Assembly (NCBI RefSeq): GCF_004011695.2
Contig: NC_082408.1
Span: 853,501 to 917,500, forward strand
Length of the DNA stretch: 64,000 bases
Origin: Ascochyta rabiei
Lineage: Eukaryota; Ascomycota; Dothideomycetes; Pleosporales; Didymellaceae
Direction of reading: 5' to 3'
Within the stretch, counting starts at the first letter, position 1; each line of letters begins with the position of its first letter. The position numbers were made by a program, and so were the translations under genes. Below the pieces are notes generated by a model. It was not told where the DNA came from and ran no database searches. It saw nothing but the letters and a program-made list of their open reading frames with translations. Shown piece after piece: positions 46,052 through 56,510 of the stretch.

Positions 46052-47830
46052 ATGGCTTTGTCACCAATGCAACATCAATGCAGCTATCGACCGGTTGAGA
46101 ACATAGTTTTGAGCACTTTTGCAGATTATTGGCTGCTACCCACACATCTTGTCTGCTCGCTCGCAGTAGTGATGCTGCTGCTCACTCAAATCAACGGGCG
46201 AATGTTTCTTGTAGCCACCACCTCCAGCAACGCACCTCCGTCTGTCTTACCTATCTACCAAACCAACGTTACGACGCTATTGTCAATATCGATTGTAGTT
46301 GTAAGGACACTGGCCGGAGCTTGGCTCACCTTGGCTGGATGGCGTCTGGCTTTCATCGTGCTAGAGTACAACGGCACGACTCTGAAAGGGTTTAGTCGCC
46401 TTGTTCGGTACAGAATTCCACCAATGGACTCATCCTCAACACCACTATTTGCCACGTTATGTGTCATATTCATCATCTCGGTACCGGTACAATTCATCTC
46501 ACCTATCATCACTGGCGCTGTCAGTTGGATACCCAAGCTTGCTATGAGCCCTTCTCAGCCAGTCAATGTCACGCATCCTGGAGATACACCTGGATGGACA
46601 TACCATCGCGACTATGAAAATAGCAGGTTCTACGAAGTCATGCAAGCCCTGGCGCACTCATCGCTCGCCACCACCGCGAACTTCAGTGACTCCTCAAGAC
46701 ACATTTCTCGAAGGCGTATACCTTCTTTGCAAGGCTTTCCAGCGAACAGCAGTGTACAAGAGGTCATTATGCCTTACCTGAACATCGAATCACTGGAATG
46801 GCTACAATCCTTAGATGAGATACTTCCACACATGGACTTGTTCAAGAACGTCACTAGTAATGATACGTTCAAGCTCAGCATTATTCCATCCGAAAGAATG
46901 AACCCTTACTTTCATGGCGGAGATCCTGGCCGCGTCACAATTGCATTTGCAGAAGAGTGGAGTCTGAAAGGCTCTTATCCTGCAGCAAAGGTCGTCAGAG
47001 GCGAGCATTATGTGGTTGTGTCCACCAATGGCAGGCAAAAGTGTGGTGACCCGAAATCTGATGATCCTTTCGGGCGTCTCAACGGACTGTACCATCTGGA
47101 TGCACGAACAGGAACTAGCCGTTTCAACAACTGGCATGACCCATCCTGCTATGTTATTGCTCGTATGGAGTATTCTGCTGGCATAGTAATTTGTCGAGAT
47201 TGTCGTCTGGGCACGGGTGGCATTGTGGAGACAACGCTGCAAGACGAAAGCGTTGTCATAGCAGATCCACTTGCTGAGCAAGCGTTGAGGATGATGCCTG
47301 ATGTGCTAGCTTTGATGAGCGTCTCGCACAGTTGGCGAAACTGGATGCAACCTGGAAATCTCGACGATTACACAAAAGGCATGCTCTCCGTCGCATACCA
47401 AGCCAGTTGGAACTCCATGGCCAATGTCTGGTCGAATGATACAACAATGCGACGCACTGCGCTTAGTCTACCCTTCCCTGCCCTGACCGCCTCCATAACA
47501 ACATGGCGAGTGTGGACTTGGCTCGCAATGAACTGTTTGCTGACCGTCTCCGGTGTCATTGTTGCCATCCTTCAGAAGCAAGCATTCGCAAAAACAGTGC
47601 GCAACCCCGAACTTTCATTGTTGCTGCTTGATACGAAACAGCTTATTGAAAAAAGTGCGCCTGGCTTGTGCAACGCCGTACAAGTCGACAAAGAGGATAC
47701 TGACCTGCGTATGAGGCTGCAGTTTCAGGAAGGACACGAATCGTCGCACCAGCATCCGTACATCGAAGTCCAAAATAGCACATATCGCCGTATTGCTCAA
47801 GATTGCTCGTTTGACACGCTTGTATATTAG
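46052..47830 (+). CDS. Multi-pass membrane protein of unknown function
   Basis: 592 codons, no intron, from ATG 46,052 (MALSPMQHQCSYRPVENIVL). Membrane segments are visible near the N-terminus (THLVCSLAVVMLLLTQI, LLSISIVVVRTLAGAWLTLA, LFATLCVIFIISVPVQFISP) and one near the C-terminus (VWTWLAMNCLLTVSGVIVAI). The large central part has many N-x-S/T sites and several Cys, so it is likely outside the cytosol. The layout (three or four N-terminal spans, long extracytosolic loop, last span, short cytosolic tail) resembles large fungal membrane proteins annotated only as hypothetical. No catalytic motif was seen. Confidence 0.75.
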   Translation: MALSPMQHQCSYRPVENIVLSTFADYWLLPTHLVCSLAVVMLLLTQINGRMFLVATTSSNAPPSVLPIYQTNVTTLLSISIVVVRTLAGAWLTLAGWRLAFIVLEYNGTTLKGFSRLVRYRIPPMDSSSTPLFATLCVIFIISVPVQFISPIITGAVSWIPKLAMSPSQPVNVTHPGDTPGWTYHRDYENSRFYEVMQALAHSSLATTANFSDSSRHISRRRIPSLQGFPANSSVQEVIMPYLNIESLEWLQSLDEILPHMDLFKNVTSNDTFKLSIIPSERMNPYFHGGDPGRVTIAFAEEWSLKGSYPAAKVVRGEHYVVVSTNGRQKCGDPKSDDPFGRLNGLYHLDARTGTSRFNNWHDPSCYVIARMEYSAGIVICRDCRLGTGGIVETTLQDESVVIADPLAEQALRMMPDVLALMSVSHSWRNWMQPGNLDDYTKGMLSVAYQASWNSMANVWSNDTTMRRTALSLPFPALTASITTWRVWTWLAMNCLLTVSGVIVAILQKQAFAKTVRNPELSLLLLDTKQLIEKSAPGLCNAVQVDKEDTDLRMRLQFQEGHESSHQHPYIEVQNSTYRRIAQDCSFDTLVY

Positions 47831-47998
47831 ACGAAGAGGTAAGAGGCCACGAATAGACTTGTGTTATAGCAGTATACGAATAGACTAGCAGACATAGAAG
47901 AGCTTGAACCCTTACCCTACACACACGCAGCTGGCCTCAACCAGAACGTATGTGTATTTGTGTGGGTTTTCTGTGTTTGTGTGAGAGAGAACAGGCTT

Positions 47999-49776
47999 TT
48001 AAGCGGAAATCTTCCCTCCTTTACGTCGTTTATATAGTTCGTGGGTGTACCTGAATGCCGCCAACAAAAGAGCAATTGCCAGCAGCCCACTGTTGAGGCC
48101 AAATGCTCGTCGATAGCGAGGCTTGTCATCCTCCTGAAAGAGCTGTGCTCTATATATTGCAGCGATATTTGCGCTCATAATAATCCTGGTTTCTATATTA
48201 GCTTAAGCAGGCTTGAGTGACTTGCGCACTTACATGGCCATCGCCAACGACCTCTCCTCCGGATCGCGGCACGCAAGCGACATCCAAGCGATATTTAGAG
48301 GGTGAGGTAGATTGGCGAATATCTGCGTCCAAACGACTCCGAAGTACCGTACGCCGCGGTGATTAATTTCAGTGAAGATTCGGTTCAGGATGTAACCGAA
48401 CATGTGCATGCTGATACCGACCATGACTGTTTCGCCCCGTTTATCACTGGTATTGGTTAGCCAGTAGTAAGTACGGCATCATGATGCACCTACAAGCGAT
48501 CTGAGACATAGCTCAAGGCGTACGATACGGGGACTTGAAGGAATAGGCCGACAGAAGCCAGAGCGTTGCTGTTCAATGTTGCGAAACCGAAGCTGCGAAT
48601 GATTGATGGGCCGTAGGTGTCGAAGCCTCGAAACGGACCATTATTGAAGAATGTAATAAGAACATGAAGCCAAACGCGCCAATTACCAAACTATCAGCGA
48701 GTCAGTTAGTGGTCTTATAGAAGTCTTTGATGTCATGCGCACCGCTTTCCGAAACGCGTCAATTCCAATGTGTTGCTTCTTACTCGATTTCTTCGGATCG
48801 TCAAGCTTGACACGGTTTCGCAGAATGTGTAGTTCGCGTTCAGTGAAAAAACTGAATTTGGGGAGGAACAAGCTGTGAGGATTCTCTATCGAATCTGGCA
48901 GCCAAAAACCCATGAATATGCCGCTTGCGATTGTAAAACCTCCCATGATGACAAACAACCAGAACCAGCCCGGGTATCCGGCAACACCTTTCATATGAAG
49001 GATGCCTGATAGTCATTAGTCGTTGATACAACATGAGGCATCTGCCTTGACGTACCATATGCAATCAGTTTGGCAGATGCCTGTCCAAGTTGATTGCCGA
49101 AGAAAAATATCATCGTTCGTTTCGCCGTCTCTCGACGGGTGTACCAAGTCGAAAGAGTCCATAGACCCCCAGGAATGTATCCCGATTCGGTTACTCCAAG
49201 AAGGAAGCGTGTAGCAAGATAGCTTGAATGGTTCCTTTGCCACGCTTGAAAGGTGCTGACAAGTCCGAACAGGAACAGCTGGAGCGTAAGCCACTTTCCA
49301 GGTCCAACCTGTTTTAGCGGTCAGTGACTGTGTCTTTATAACATGAACAGAAATTACCTTGTAAAGGGCTATGTTCGATGGGATCTCGAAAATTACAATG
49401 CCGAGCGAGAGCAGCTGCTGTCCAACGTTGAATTGAAACTGCGTGATGCCCACATCTTTCATGAAAGTATCCGTGATGGCATTGGCGATGTTACCTCTAT
49501 CCAGTTCTGGAGACCGTCAGCATTGTCAGACAACACTGCATGCCTTGACTTACGCAGACAGAAGAAACCCAGAGTCAAGAGTGGCAACAAGATCAAGTCC
49601 AGCCTGCAAGAGTTAGCCTGGAGATAACAAGGCATGAGGTGATCTCACTTCAGCTTGGCCTGTCTTTCCTCTTCTGGCGTCCAGTCATTCTGCACCAAAA
49701 AGCCCTTCTCTTCGCCCACAAGTTCAAGTTCGCCCTTGTCGTGGACGCCTTCCTTGATTGTTGTTGCCATCGCCAT
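47999..49776 (-). CDS. MFS transporter, anion:cation symporter (allantoate/nicotinate permease-like)
   Basis: Eight exons join in perfect phase to 479 aa: 49,776-49,649, 49,603-49,554, 49,506-49,358, 49,308-49,056, 49,005-48,743, 48,690-48,494, 48,446-48,234 and 48,185-47,999. All seven introns are 45-52 nt and GT..AG. Start MAMATTIKEGVHDKGELELV. Family marks: LPLLTLGFFCLQLDRGNIAN (TM1 with the Q-L-D-R-x-N-I motif), FEIPSNIALYKVGPGKWL, TRFLLGVTESGYIPGG and YTRRETAKRTMIFFFGNQLG. Carriers of this family take up small organic anions such as allantoate, nicotinate or other carboxylates at the plasma membrane; the substrate here is unknown. It is divergent from the PHP-type hydrolase gene, about 870 bp away. 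An unusually short 50-nt second exon is supported by frame continuity. Confidence 0.9.
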
Positions 49777-50642
49777 TGAGATTTTGGCGGTTAACGCAGG
49801 TACAGGCCGGCGGGCTCTGGTTAACGAAGAATATCGACATAAGTGTCAGGCATGTTTAATACATATAACCTCTGTTTGCAACATGACTCCTACCGGATAG
49901 AAAAGAACGTCTCTGCATACTGACGATATCGCCTGTCAGCATTGCGCGATTGTTGAAATGTACCCTAGCCGGACTGAGAAGCTTTTTGCAGTGGGGCAGA
50001 GCGTCGCAGGATTGCACCCATGTACTATGATCTCCTGCAGAAGTAGATTCCTATGGCTAGTGCATTATAGTGGAGAGATAGGGGCATAGCAACTCTATTA
50101 GGTATGTGTGTTCGGAGATATTATGAAATTTCACCCAATCAGCAGACCAGCACTTTTTACAGCCTCTGTGCGCGTGCACTATAAACATACTACAGTGTCT
50201 GAGGCGATCTCTGACTACTGAGCAGCCCTTGCTTATCATGGAGTCGCAGCTGCATGGATGGTCTAGTTACTTCGTGATGCACGCTTATTGGCTGTTATGC
50301 CACCGGTAGCGAAAGTGGGTGGGTTAAAATTGTCCGATAGCTGTCAATCATCGAAATGATTTTGAGGAAGGTCTACCAGGTTGCAGACACAAAGAGCGGA
50401 GTTCTGCCAAGATACCGAACGCGCTAGAACGCGCCAAGAGTCCTGTGACGGAAGGGGTGGGGCATTGGAAGCACGTCAATCTCCATCTCACAAACGTTTT
50501 TGCACGATAAGACACCCCAACGTGCCATGCCTCGTACCGATGTCCGGTATGACACGAGTCGCGTCTCGCTCATGATAGAAATGAATATTGTTCCTGGTCG
50601 CCGCCACCAGACTGTCGACGCAACGCGATCAGCGACACCAAA
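49777..50642. promoter_or_regulatory. Shared divergent promoter region, with a partial MITE copy
   Basis: The 866 bp separate two divergent genes and must hold both promoters. At 50,022-50,075 a stretch beginning GTACTATGATCTCCTGCAGA resembles the left end of the MITE at 59,535-59,779; no matching right end was found, so the copy is partial or decayed. No defined operator was recognised. Confidence 0.5.
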
Positions 50643-53093
50643 ATGAAGACCTTGTCTGAGGAAGAGCTCACAACAATCGTAGGACAATACTTCGCTCCGA
50701 AGGATTTATATCACTACACGAAAAGCCTACCTTTTCTCGGAAGCTTACAATGCGATATAACAAGTTTGACAGCTGGCCAATGGACGGAAGTTGTCATCAT
50801 CTACACTGTAGGCGGCAGTGGGCTGGCGGATGGAGCTTGGATGAAGGGAACGTTCAAATTCTACTCAGACTGGGCTCTCTTTCAAACATCGGACCCCAAA
50901 CAGGACAATCATGTATCAGCCGAATACATTCCGGGGCCGTTGAAGACCGGACAAACGCCTGCCACAGTACAATCGCTGGCTGTGCGTTTCGATCAGAAGG
51001 GTCATGAACGGCCGTTCCAGAAGGCTGTTATCATTGACATAGTGGATGGCTATCTCAATCCTGGCGACAAGATCGTAATCCGCCTCGGTGACCGTAGATG
51101 GGGGGCGAAAGGCACACGTGTGCAGACTTTCGTTGAGGATAACTTCTTGATGAGATGGTACATCGATCCTGTTGGAACATCGAGATTCGCTGCCATCAAA
51201 CCGGATATCGCAATCCCAATATTACCTGGTCCTCCTGTCAATATCAAGGCAGTCACTCCCCGCGTTGTGCAGCCTGGTACAGAGTTCACTGTGCATCTGC
51301 ACGCCGAGGATCATTGGGGAAATGCGACAAAGGATCTTATGAATTACACAGCAAACGCTCAGATAACAAAGGAAGGGTCTTCCGACGTGATTTGGAACGA
51401 GCAATGGCCTTTCAATCCTAGTGGTTGGACGATTGCGAAAGCTTCTACAACATTGCCTGTGGCTGGGGACTATATCTTCAAGTCGAGCATCGTGAACCCT
51501 CATGGTGCTGTCATTGCCACTGAGTCACAAATGATTACCTCCGAACCTTCCCTCCCCGTTTCGCGACCTCTCTTTGCAGATCTGCACGTACATTCTGACG
51601 ATACCGTTGGCACGAACTCCACCACATACAACTTCTCATATGCTCAGCAAATTGCCGGTCTCGATGTTGTTGGCTACACAGCAAACGACTTCAATATCAC
51701 GAAACAGCGATGGGATGCTACCTTAGATATCATCAGAAAGGTCAACGCGGACGGCGACTTCGTGGTATTTCCGGGCACGGAGTGGTGCGGCAATTCCGCT
51801 GCTGGTGGCGATCATAATGTGGTATTTCTTGATGATCCGGCTGCTAGCGAACCCGAGTTTTCCTTCGACAAGCACGGTAACGTTGCACGAAGCTTCGAAT
51901 GGAACGAGGATGGACCTGCGAAGCTCCTGCCCGGCGCCTGGCCACTGGATGAGGTCTACGCAACTTATGCGCACGTTCCGGAAAAGCACCTCCTCATCCC
52001 GCACGTTGGTGGCCGTCGCTGCAATCTAGCCTGGCACCATCCCGAGCTCGAACGACTTCTGGAGATTGGCAGCGCGTGGGGTCTCTTCGAGTGGCTTCTT
52101 CGCGATGCTGTGAAGCGTGGCTGGAAACTTGGCGTATGTGCAAATTCGGATGAGCATCGCGGCCGCTGCGGCGGCGGGGTTCCTGGAACTGCAGTCTTTG
52201 GCACAAAGGGTGGCTTGACGGGTGTACTTTCCCCTGCATTGCACTGGAAAGATGTCGCTACCACACTCCGAGCTCGCAGGACATTTGCGACGACAGGCGA
52301 GCGACTTGTTGGCCTGGTCAGTGCCCGCCATGGCACCGCGCTTCAAGGCGATGAAATCGCTATCTCTGGAAACGAAAAACTGTCGTTCAAATACGCTTTT
52401 TATGGCAATGCAGGCTTTTCTTCGGTTGAAGCCTGGGACGCTAACGGCATTGTCTTCATTCGTGACCTTCAGCAAGAAGCCTCTACGTCCACCAAAGCTT
52501 CAACGCCCACAAAACTGCGCATCGAGTGGGGTGGTGCGCGCGTTTATGACCGCTACAAAGAAGCGATCTGGCATGGCGCAATCCTTATTCCCGGCGCCAA
52601 AATTTCCCACATTGTGCCTTTTGGTGGGGTGTCAGTTAATCCTGAAGACAGCATCACAGTCAAGTCAGTGGACCACGTGGTGTTCCACACGCGCACGTCT
52701 GGGGATTTCGATGGCGTAGATATCTTCTTTGAGGCTGATTCTGGTTTGCCACGTGAAGTCAGTGTTACAGGGACGCTCGATGGGTATGTCAAAGTCGGAA
52801 ATGCTCTGTCAGGAAATCCGCATAAGTCACAACCTTCCTTCAATTTTATAGCCACTCGTGACGAGTTAAAAGTAAAGGCTGGGAAGCATGTCAGCATCCT
52901 TGGTGGTGCGGAGTTGTATGTACGCGCTGAGACTTTGTTGGATGTACGTCTGCCGCGCAGGGTGGAGGGGGAGATTGAGATATCAAATGGTTCACACAGA
53001 GCGGATGAGCAGAGAGCAGTGTACTTCGTAGCAAGAGAGTGGAATGGCGGCAAGGTGATTACCAGCCCTATTTTTGTCAAGTACAACCGATAG
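50643..53093 (+). CDS. PHP-type metal-dependent hydrolase, DUF3604-like
   Basis: 816 codons, no intron, from ATG 50,643. The N-terminal 300 residues are beta-rich, with Ig-like patterns such as VVQPGTEFTVHLHAEDHWGN. The catalytic part starts at LFADLHVHSDD (His315, His317), followed by FPGTEWCGN, GGDHNVVF (His391), LIPHVGG (His454) and CANSDEHRGRCG (Asp503, His505), the metal-ligand layout of PHP/amidohydrolase-like proteins. The C-terminal 270 residues are again beta-rich. There is no signal peptide. PHP enzymes hydrolyse phosphoesters or related bonds; the actual reaction is unknown. DUF3604-like proteins are mainly bacterial in my knowledge, so intronlessness beside intron-rich genes hints at transfer, unproven. 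It is divergent from the MFS carrier. Confidence 0.8.
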   Translation: MKTLSEEELTTIVGQYFAPKDLYHYTKSLPFLGSLQCDITSLTAGQWTEVVIIYTVGGSGLADGAWMKGTFKFYSDWALFQTSDPKQDNHVSAEYIPGPLKTGQTPATVQSLAVRFDQKGHERPFQKAVIIDIVDGYLNPGDKIVIRLGDRRWGAKGTRVQTFVEDNFLMRWYIDPVGTSRFAAIKPDIAIPILPGPPVNIKAVTPRVVQPGTEFTVHLHAEDHWGNATKDLMNYTANAQITKEGSSDVIWNEQWPFNPSGWTIAKASTTLPVAGDYIFKSSIVNPHGAVIATESQMITSEPSLPVSRPLFADLHVHSDDTVGTNSTTYNFSYAQQIAGLDVVGYTANDFNITKQRWDATLDIIRKVNADGDFVVFPGTEWCGNSAAGGDHNVVFLDDPAASEPEFSFDKHGNVARSFEWNEDGPAKLLPGAWPLDEVYATYAHVPEKHLLIPHVGGRRCNLAWHHPELERLLEIGSAWGLFEWLLRDAVKRGWKLGVCANSDEHRGRCGGGVPGTAVFGTKGGLTGVLSPALHWKDVATTLRARRTFATTGERLVGLVSARHGTALQGDEIAISGNEKLSFKYAFYGNAGFSSVEAWDANGIVFIRDLQQEASTSTKASTPTKLRIEWGGARVYDRYKEAIWHGAILIPGAKISHIVPFGGVSVNPEDSITVKSVDHVVFHTRTSGDFDGVDIFFEADSGLPREVSVTGTLDGYVKVGNALSGNPHKSQPSFNFIATRDELKVKAGKHVSILGGAELYVRAETLLDVRLPRRVEGEIEISNGSHRADEQRAVYFVAREWNGGKVITSPIFVKYNR

Positions 53094-55124
53094 CATACCG
53101 TAACAATTCTCATAGCTAGCGAGCTGGTGTTACCGCTTCAGCAGCATGCTTGATAGACATGTCCACATGGTGAGCCTTGGAACAAGTCCCTTGATAGAAA
53201 GCATTGCGAAGCCAGGCACAGTACTTGAAAACATAGGGCATCCGTAAACAAACAAGTTAAAAGTCTCTAGAGTAGAATGAGACGCGCGCACTTCGTCCAT
53301 AGAAAAGCGATTAGAACCAGCCAGTGTATTTGATAGGACGGGGGTAACTTTTGGCCAGGGGATAGCAGTCTTTAAAATCAAGAGGTTGTGTCTTTATTGG
53401 CTCAGGTGCGAGTATCTGTTAACTTTCCATAAGCACAATCTCGTGGGGTTACAGGGTAGCTTCTGCATTTTGCGTAGAACCTGGATTCAAGCCCTACAAG
53501 GGGCTTGCGCCGAGCTTCAAGCTTCCTCCGATCCGTCTACTGCGCAGTCCACTCCTCGGAGGCCGGGACTATCGCTCATTTGATTCCAAATCAATAGCTT
53601 CAACGTGGTCTCGGGGGAAAAATGTCTGTAAGTGAGGGTGCAGTAAAGCGTAAAGGTATTTACAGACTTACTTCTCCGTAACAAATCGCAAACATCACTC
53701 GAGTGAGATAAACAAACCTTATGGACCAGGCTGTAAATGCCAAATTTAAGGCGCATCATCGTGACCTAATCAAATTTTGGTGGCGTAGCCACGTCAGATA
53801 AACTGAACTGTTGGGTTCTGGATGTGCGCTCAGCCAATACCAGGGATTGTGAGGGTGTAGTGTGATAGAATTACGCCGAATCTTGCTAAATATTGCGTCC
53901 AGCTGAGTATGCACCCCTGTGATCGTCTCTAGGGTTGTAGGGCAGCGATCAGAACGGTTTGATCGAGCAAGCATTTATTGAAATGACGCCAGACGCGTGG
54001 CGTTGAGGCCATACTTTTCGAGCTCACGTTGAATACATCGAGCTTTGAGGTAACAAAGCGCAGATGGGGAACGGAGCACAAGGCCCTGCTACCAGAGCAG
54101 GGGCCGAGTACATCTAGAAGGATGCTTCGGAGAATCTACATCATATTTGCTGTCTTAGAATTTAGAAGATGCAATTCTCGGGAAACTGGCCATAGCCGAG
54201 CGTGATTATGCAAAACGTGCATGCTACAGTACTGTGGTACTCAGTAAGCACTGTACCTGACATCTATACTCAATAGGATTCACAGACGTTGTCGACTAAC
54301 ATACCAAGTCTGAAGGTGACAAACTATCATAGTGGGCGGGCTGAGCAGGCCTCATCGCACTGATCACCTTAGCTAAAATCGAGGCACAGGACGATGCTCC
54401 AGTAGTGTTATAGGCGTTCTTAATAGACCAGGTACACCGTGTAACCTAGGAGCAATAGTGCATCTGTAAATACTTTCCCTACTGCGTACACAGATAAAAG
54501 CAGAAGTTTTAGCGCCCTTATTACAAGTGCACTTATAATAATAGAAGTAAAAAATGTGCCCCTAAGTAGACTTACTCTCTTTACTAAAACACGCTTATAT
54601 CTGAAGAATATTGAAGATCTGCTTATGTTTTCCTAGGTTAAAAATTTATTACCTCTTAATACCTGTGTTGTGGGGTGTGTACCTGGTCCTCTGAGAACAA
54701 ACCATAAATCTCAGAAGCCAATTAGTACTGTCGCCGCCAAGCTATATCGCCTTAACAACGAACCCATGTACCGAAAGTGTGGCAACCAAAGCTGCAGGTC
54801 TCGGGCTTCATTTTGGGAGAAACAAATTCGAAGAAGAGAAAAGGTTATGATTAAACCCTAGTTTAATGCAAATATGGGGTACCTTGTCCGTGCGGGTGAC
54901 GCCTGGATCTGCGTACAGTGGGCTTTACCGTCGTTACGCGTTAGGCAAGACAAGTAAGGCTGTTCCTTAGAGCACTCGGGCAATTTAAAATCGGTCGCAG
55001 TCCAGCTAAAGACCTTCAGAATTAGAGGGTGCAATGGGCGGTTGCGTAAGGGTACAGCAAGTAGCCCTTGTCTAGTTCCCCTGAGCGCACAAAGCTCCAG
55101 CACAGCGTCGTAGCCTTCCTGTAG
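53094..55124. other. Intergenic region, no gene seen
   Basis: About 2 kb between convergent ends of the hydrolase and rhodopsin-domain genes. Short frames on both strands lack motifs. The stretch 54,470-54,620 is AT-rich and may be an old repeat fragment, but no ends were found. Confidence 0.5.
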
Positions 55125-56510
55125 CTAAAAGTTTTCGACATGCTTCCCATCAGACTTAGTCGTTGCATTGGAAACGACGATGGTGGTCTCAGAATCGACT
55201 CTTATGTTTTCCGTTGACTCTGAACGTAAGCGCTGCTGGTCTGCCTGACGTCTAGAAGTCAGCGGCCAGCTCATTTTATCAGATCGTTGTAGCTCGTGGC
55301 CTCTTCCTGACAAAGGGTTTAGATGTGACCCCGACACGGTTTCAGCGACAGAGCCACTTATCCATTTGAACAGAGGTACAACAAACGGAAACGAAGCTAG
55401 GAGATGTTAACAGATCCACACGGTGTAACAATTGGGGAAGAGACGTGCACATACCACAGATGATGCCAGCATTGCACTCAACTGCCCCCCAGACTGGAAC
55501 CATGCAAGCGATGTAAGTGAAATCGCCCTCACCATTGAAATGAATGATATTTCTTAGCCTAACAATTGAGCATGCAAGTGCTAGAAGACCCATAGCATAC
55601 GCTAGAACTAATGTTACTGTAATGTGTCAATACCACGTATGCAATGCACAACGTCCATAAGCTTACCTTTCTTCTTTGAGGTGATTTGAAGCTTTCGCAT
55701 AGTCGGGATTGGGAGCACGAAAATAACAATGTCTAAAAGCGTATTTATAGAAGATGTGAAGAAATTCACGGCCATCATGTTCCAGCATCCCTGCAATCTT
55801 TTAGCTGTGCGAACAAGAGTATGACGGTGCCGGTAACAAACCTTGGGAAAATTCTCAGGGTCCCACGCAGCATTCATTGGAACGCATTGGAAGATCGCAG
55901 CCTGTACAGCGAGTTAGCGAGCGGCCTTTCGACCAGCAGCGGTAGTACTTGCGAATACGGTGAACAGGGTGAATATCAAGACAAAGACGCTAATCCACAG
56001 AATCACCCGCTTTTGCATCCCAGGTAGAGCAAGCTGGTGGAACTGGACAAGGATGCTCAATTTGATCAGGCTGGGAGTCTTGTCAGCACTGTAGCAGACC
56101 TAGTGATCAGGGAGGGTTGCTACTCACCCGACCAGCGCCTGATAAGTCGTGTTCTGCGCTAGTCCGATCTTCATACTCTCTACAAGCATTGCCGGACGAG
56201 CGCGTGAGTACTCAATGTGCTTACCCATCCCGGTATGGATCTGGAAGTGAATCAAGATGCATGAGGCGACATCGACCAACACTGCTGTAACGATCAGGTC
56301 CTCCGACAGTGTTGTTCGTCGGGCTCGTAGGAGATACCATCGACTGAATATTCTACGCGATTTGGTCAGAGTAGTACCTGTGATGACAGCAAGGCCTACA
56401 AACCTTAGTGTGACGATGAGAATCGCGCCGGCAAGGAACAAAAATGTGATGATGTAAAGTTTAGAACCCTTGTTTTCCTCCATGTACCCCGGATCCCCAT
56501 ATACAAGCAT
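55125..56510 (-). CDS. Fungal rhodopsin-domain integral membrane protein 1
   Basis: Six exons join in phase to 367 aa: 56,510-56,128, 56,070-55,953, 55,901-55,842, 55,790-55,667, 55,601-55,455 and 55,396-55,125. The second intron (55,902-55,952) starts GCAAGT, a GC-AG intron; the GT four bases in would shift the frame to a stop. Seven-span features include LYIITFLFLAGAILIVTLRF, LIKLSILVQFHQLA, RVILWISVFVLIFTLFTVFA, IFQCVPMNAAWDPENFPKGC, NFFTSSINTLLDIVIFVLPI and YAMGLLALACSIVRLRN, which is the order of the fungal rhodopsin-domain family (no retinal Lys expected). The C-terminal tail is Ser/Arg-rich and cytosolic. Members are poorly characterised; some resemble PTH11-type receptors. Intact. Confidence 0.85.

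Noticed and set aside
50750..53113. Frames opposite or offset to the PHP-type hydrolase, up to 186 codons
   Set aside because: They are shadows of an 816-codon gene with recognisable metal-binding motifs.
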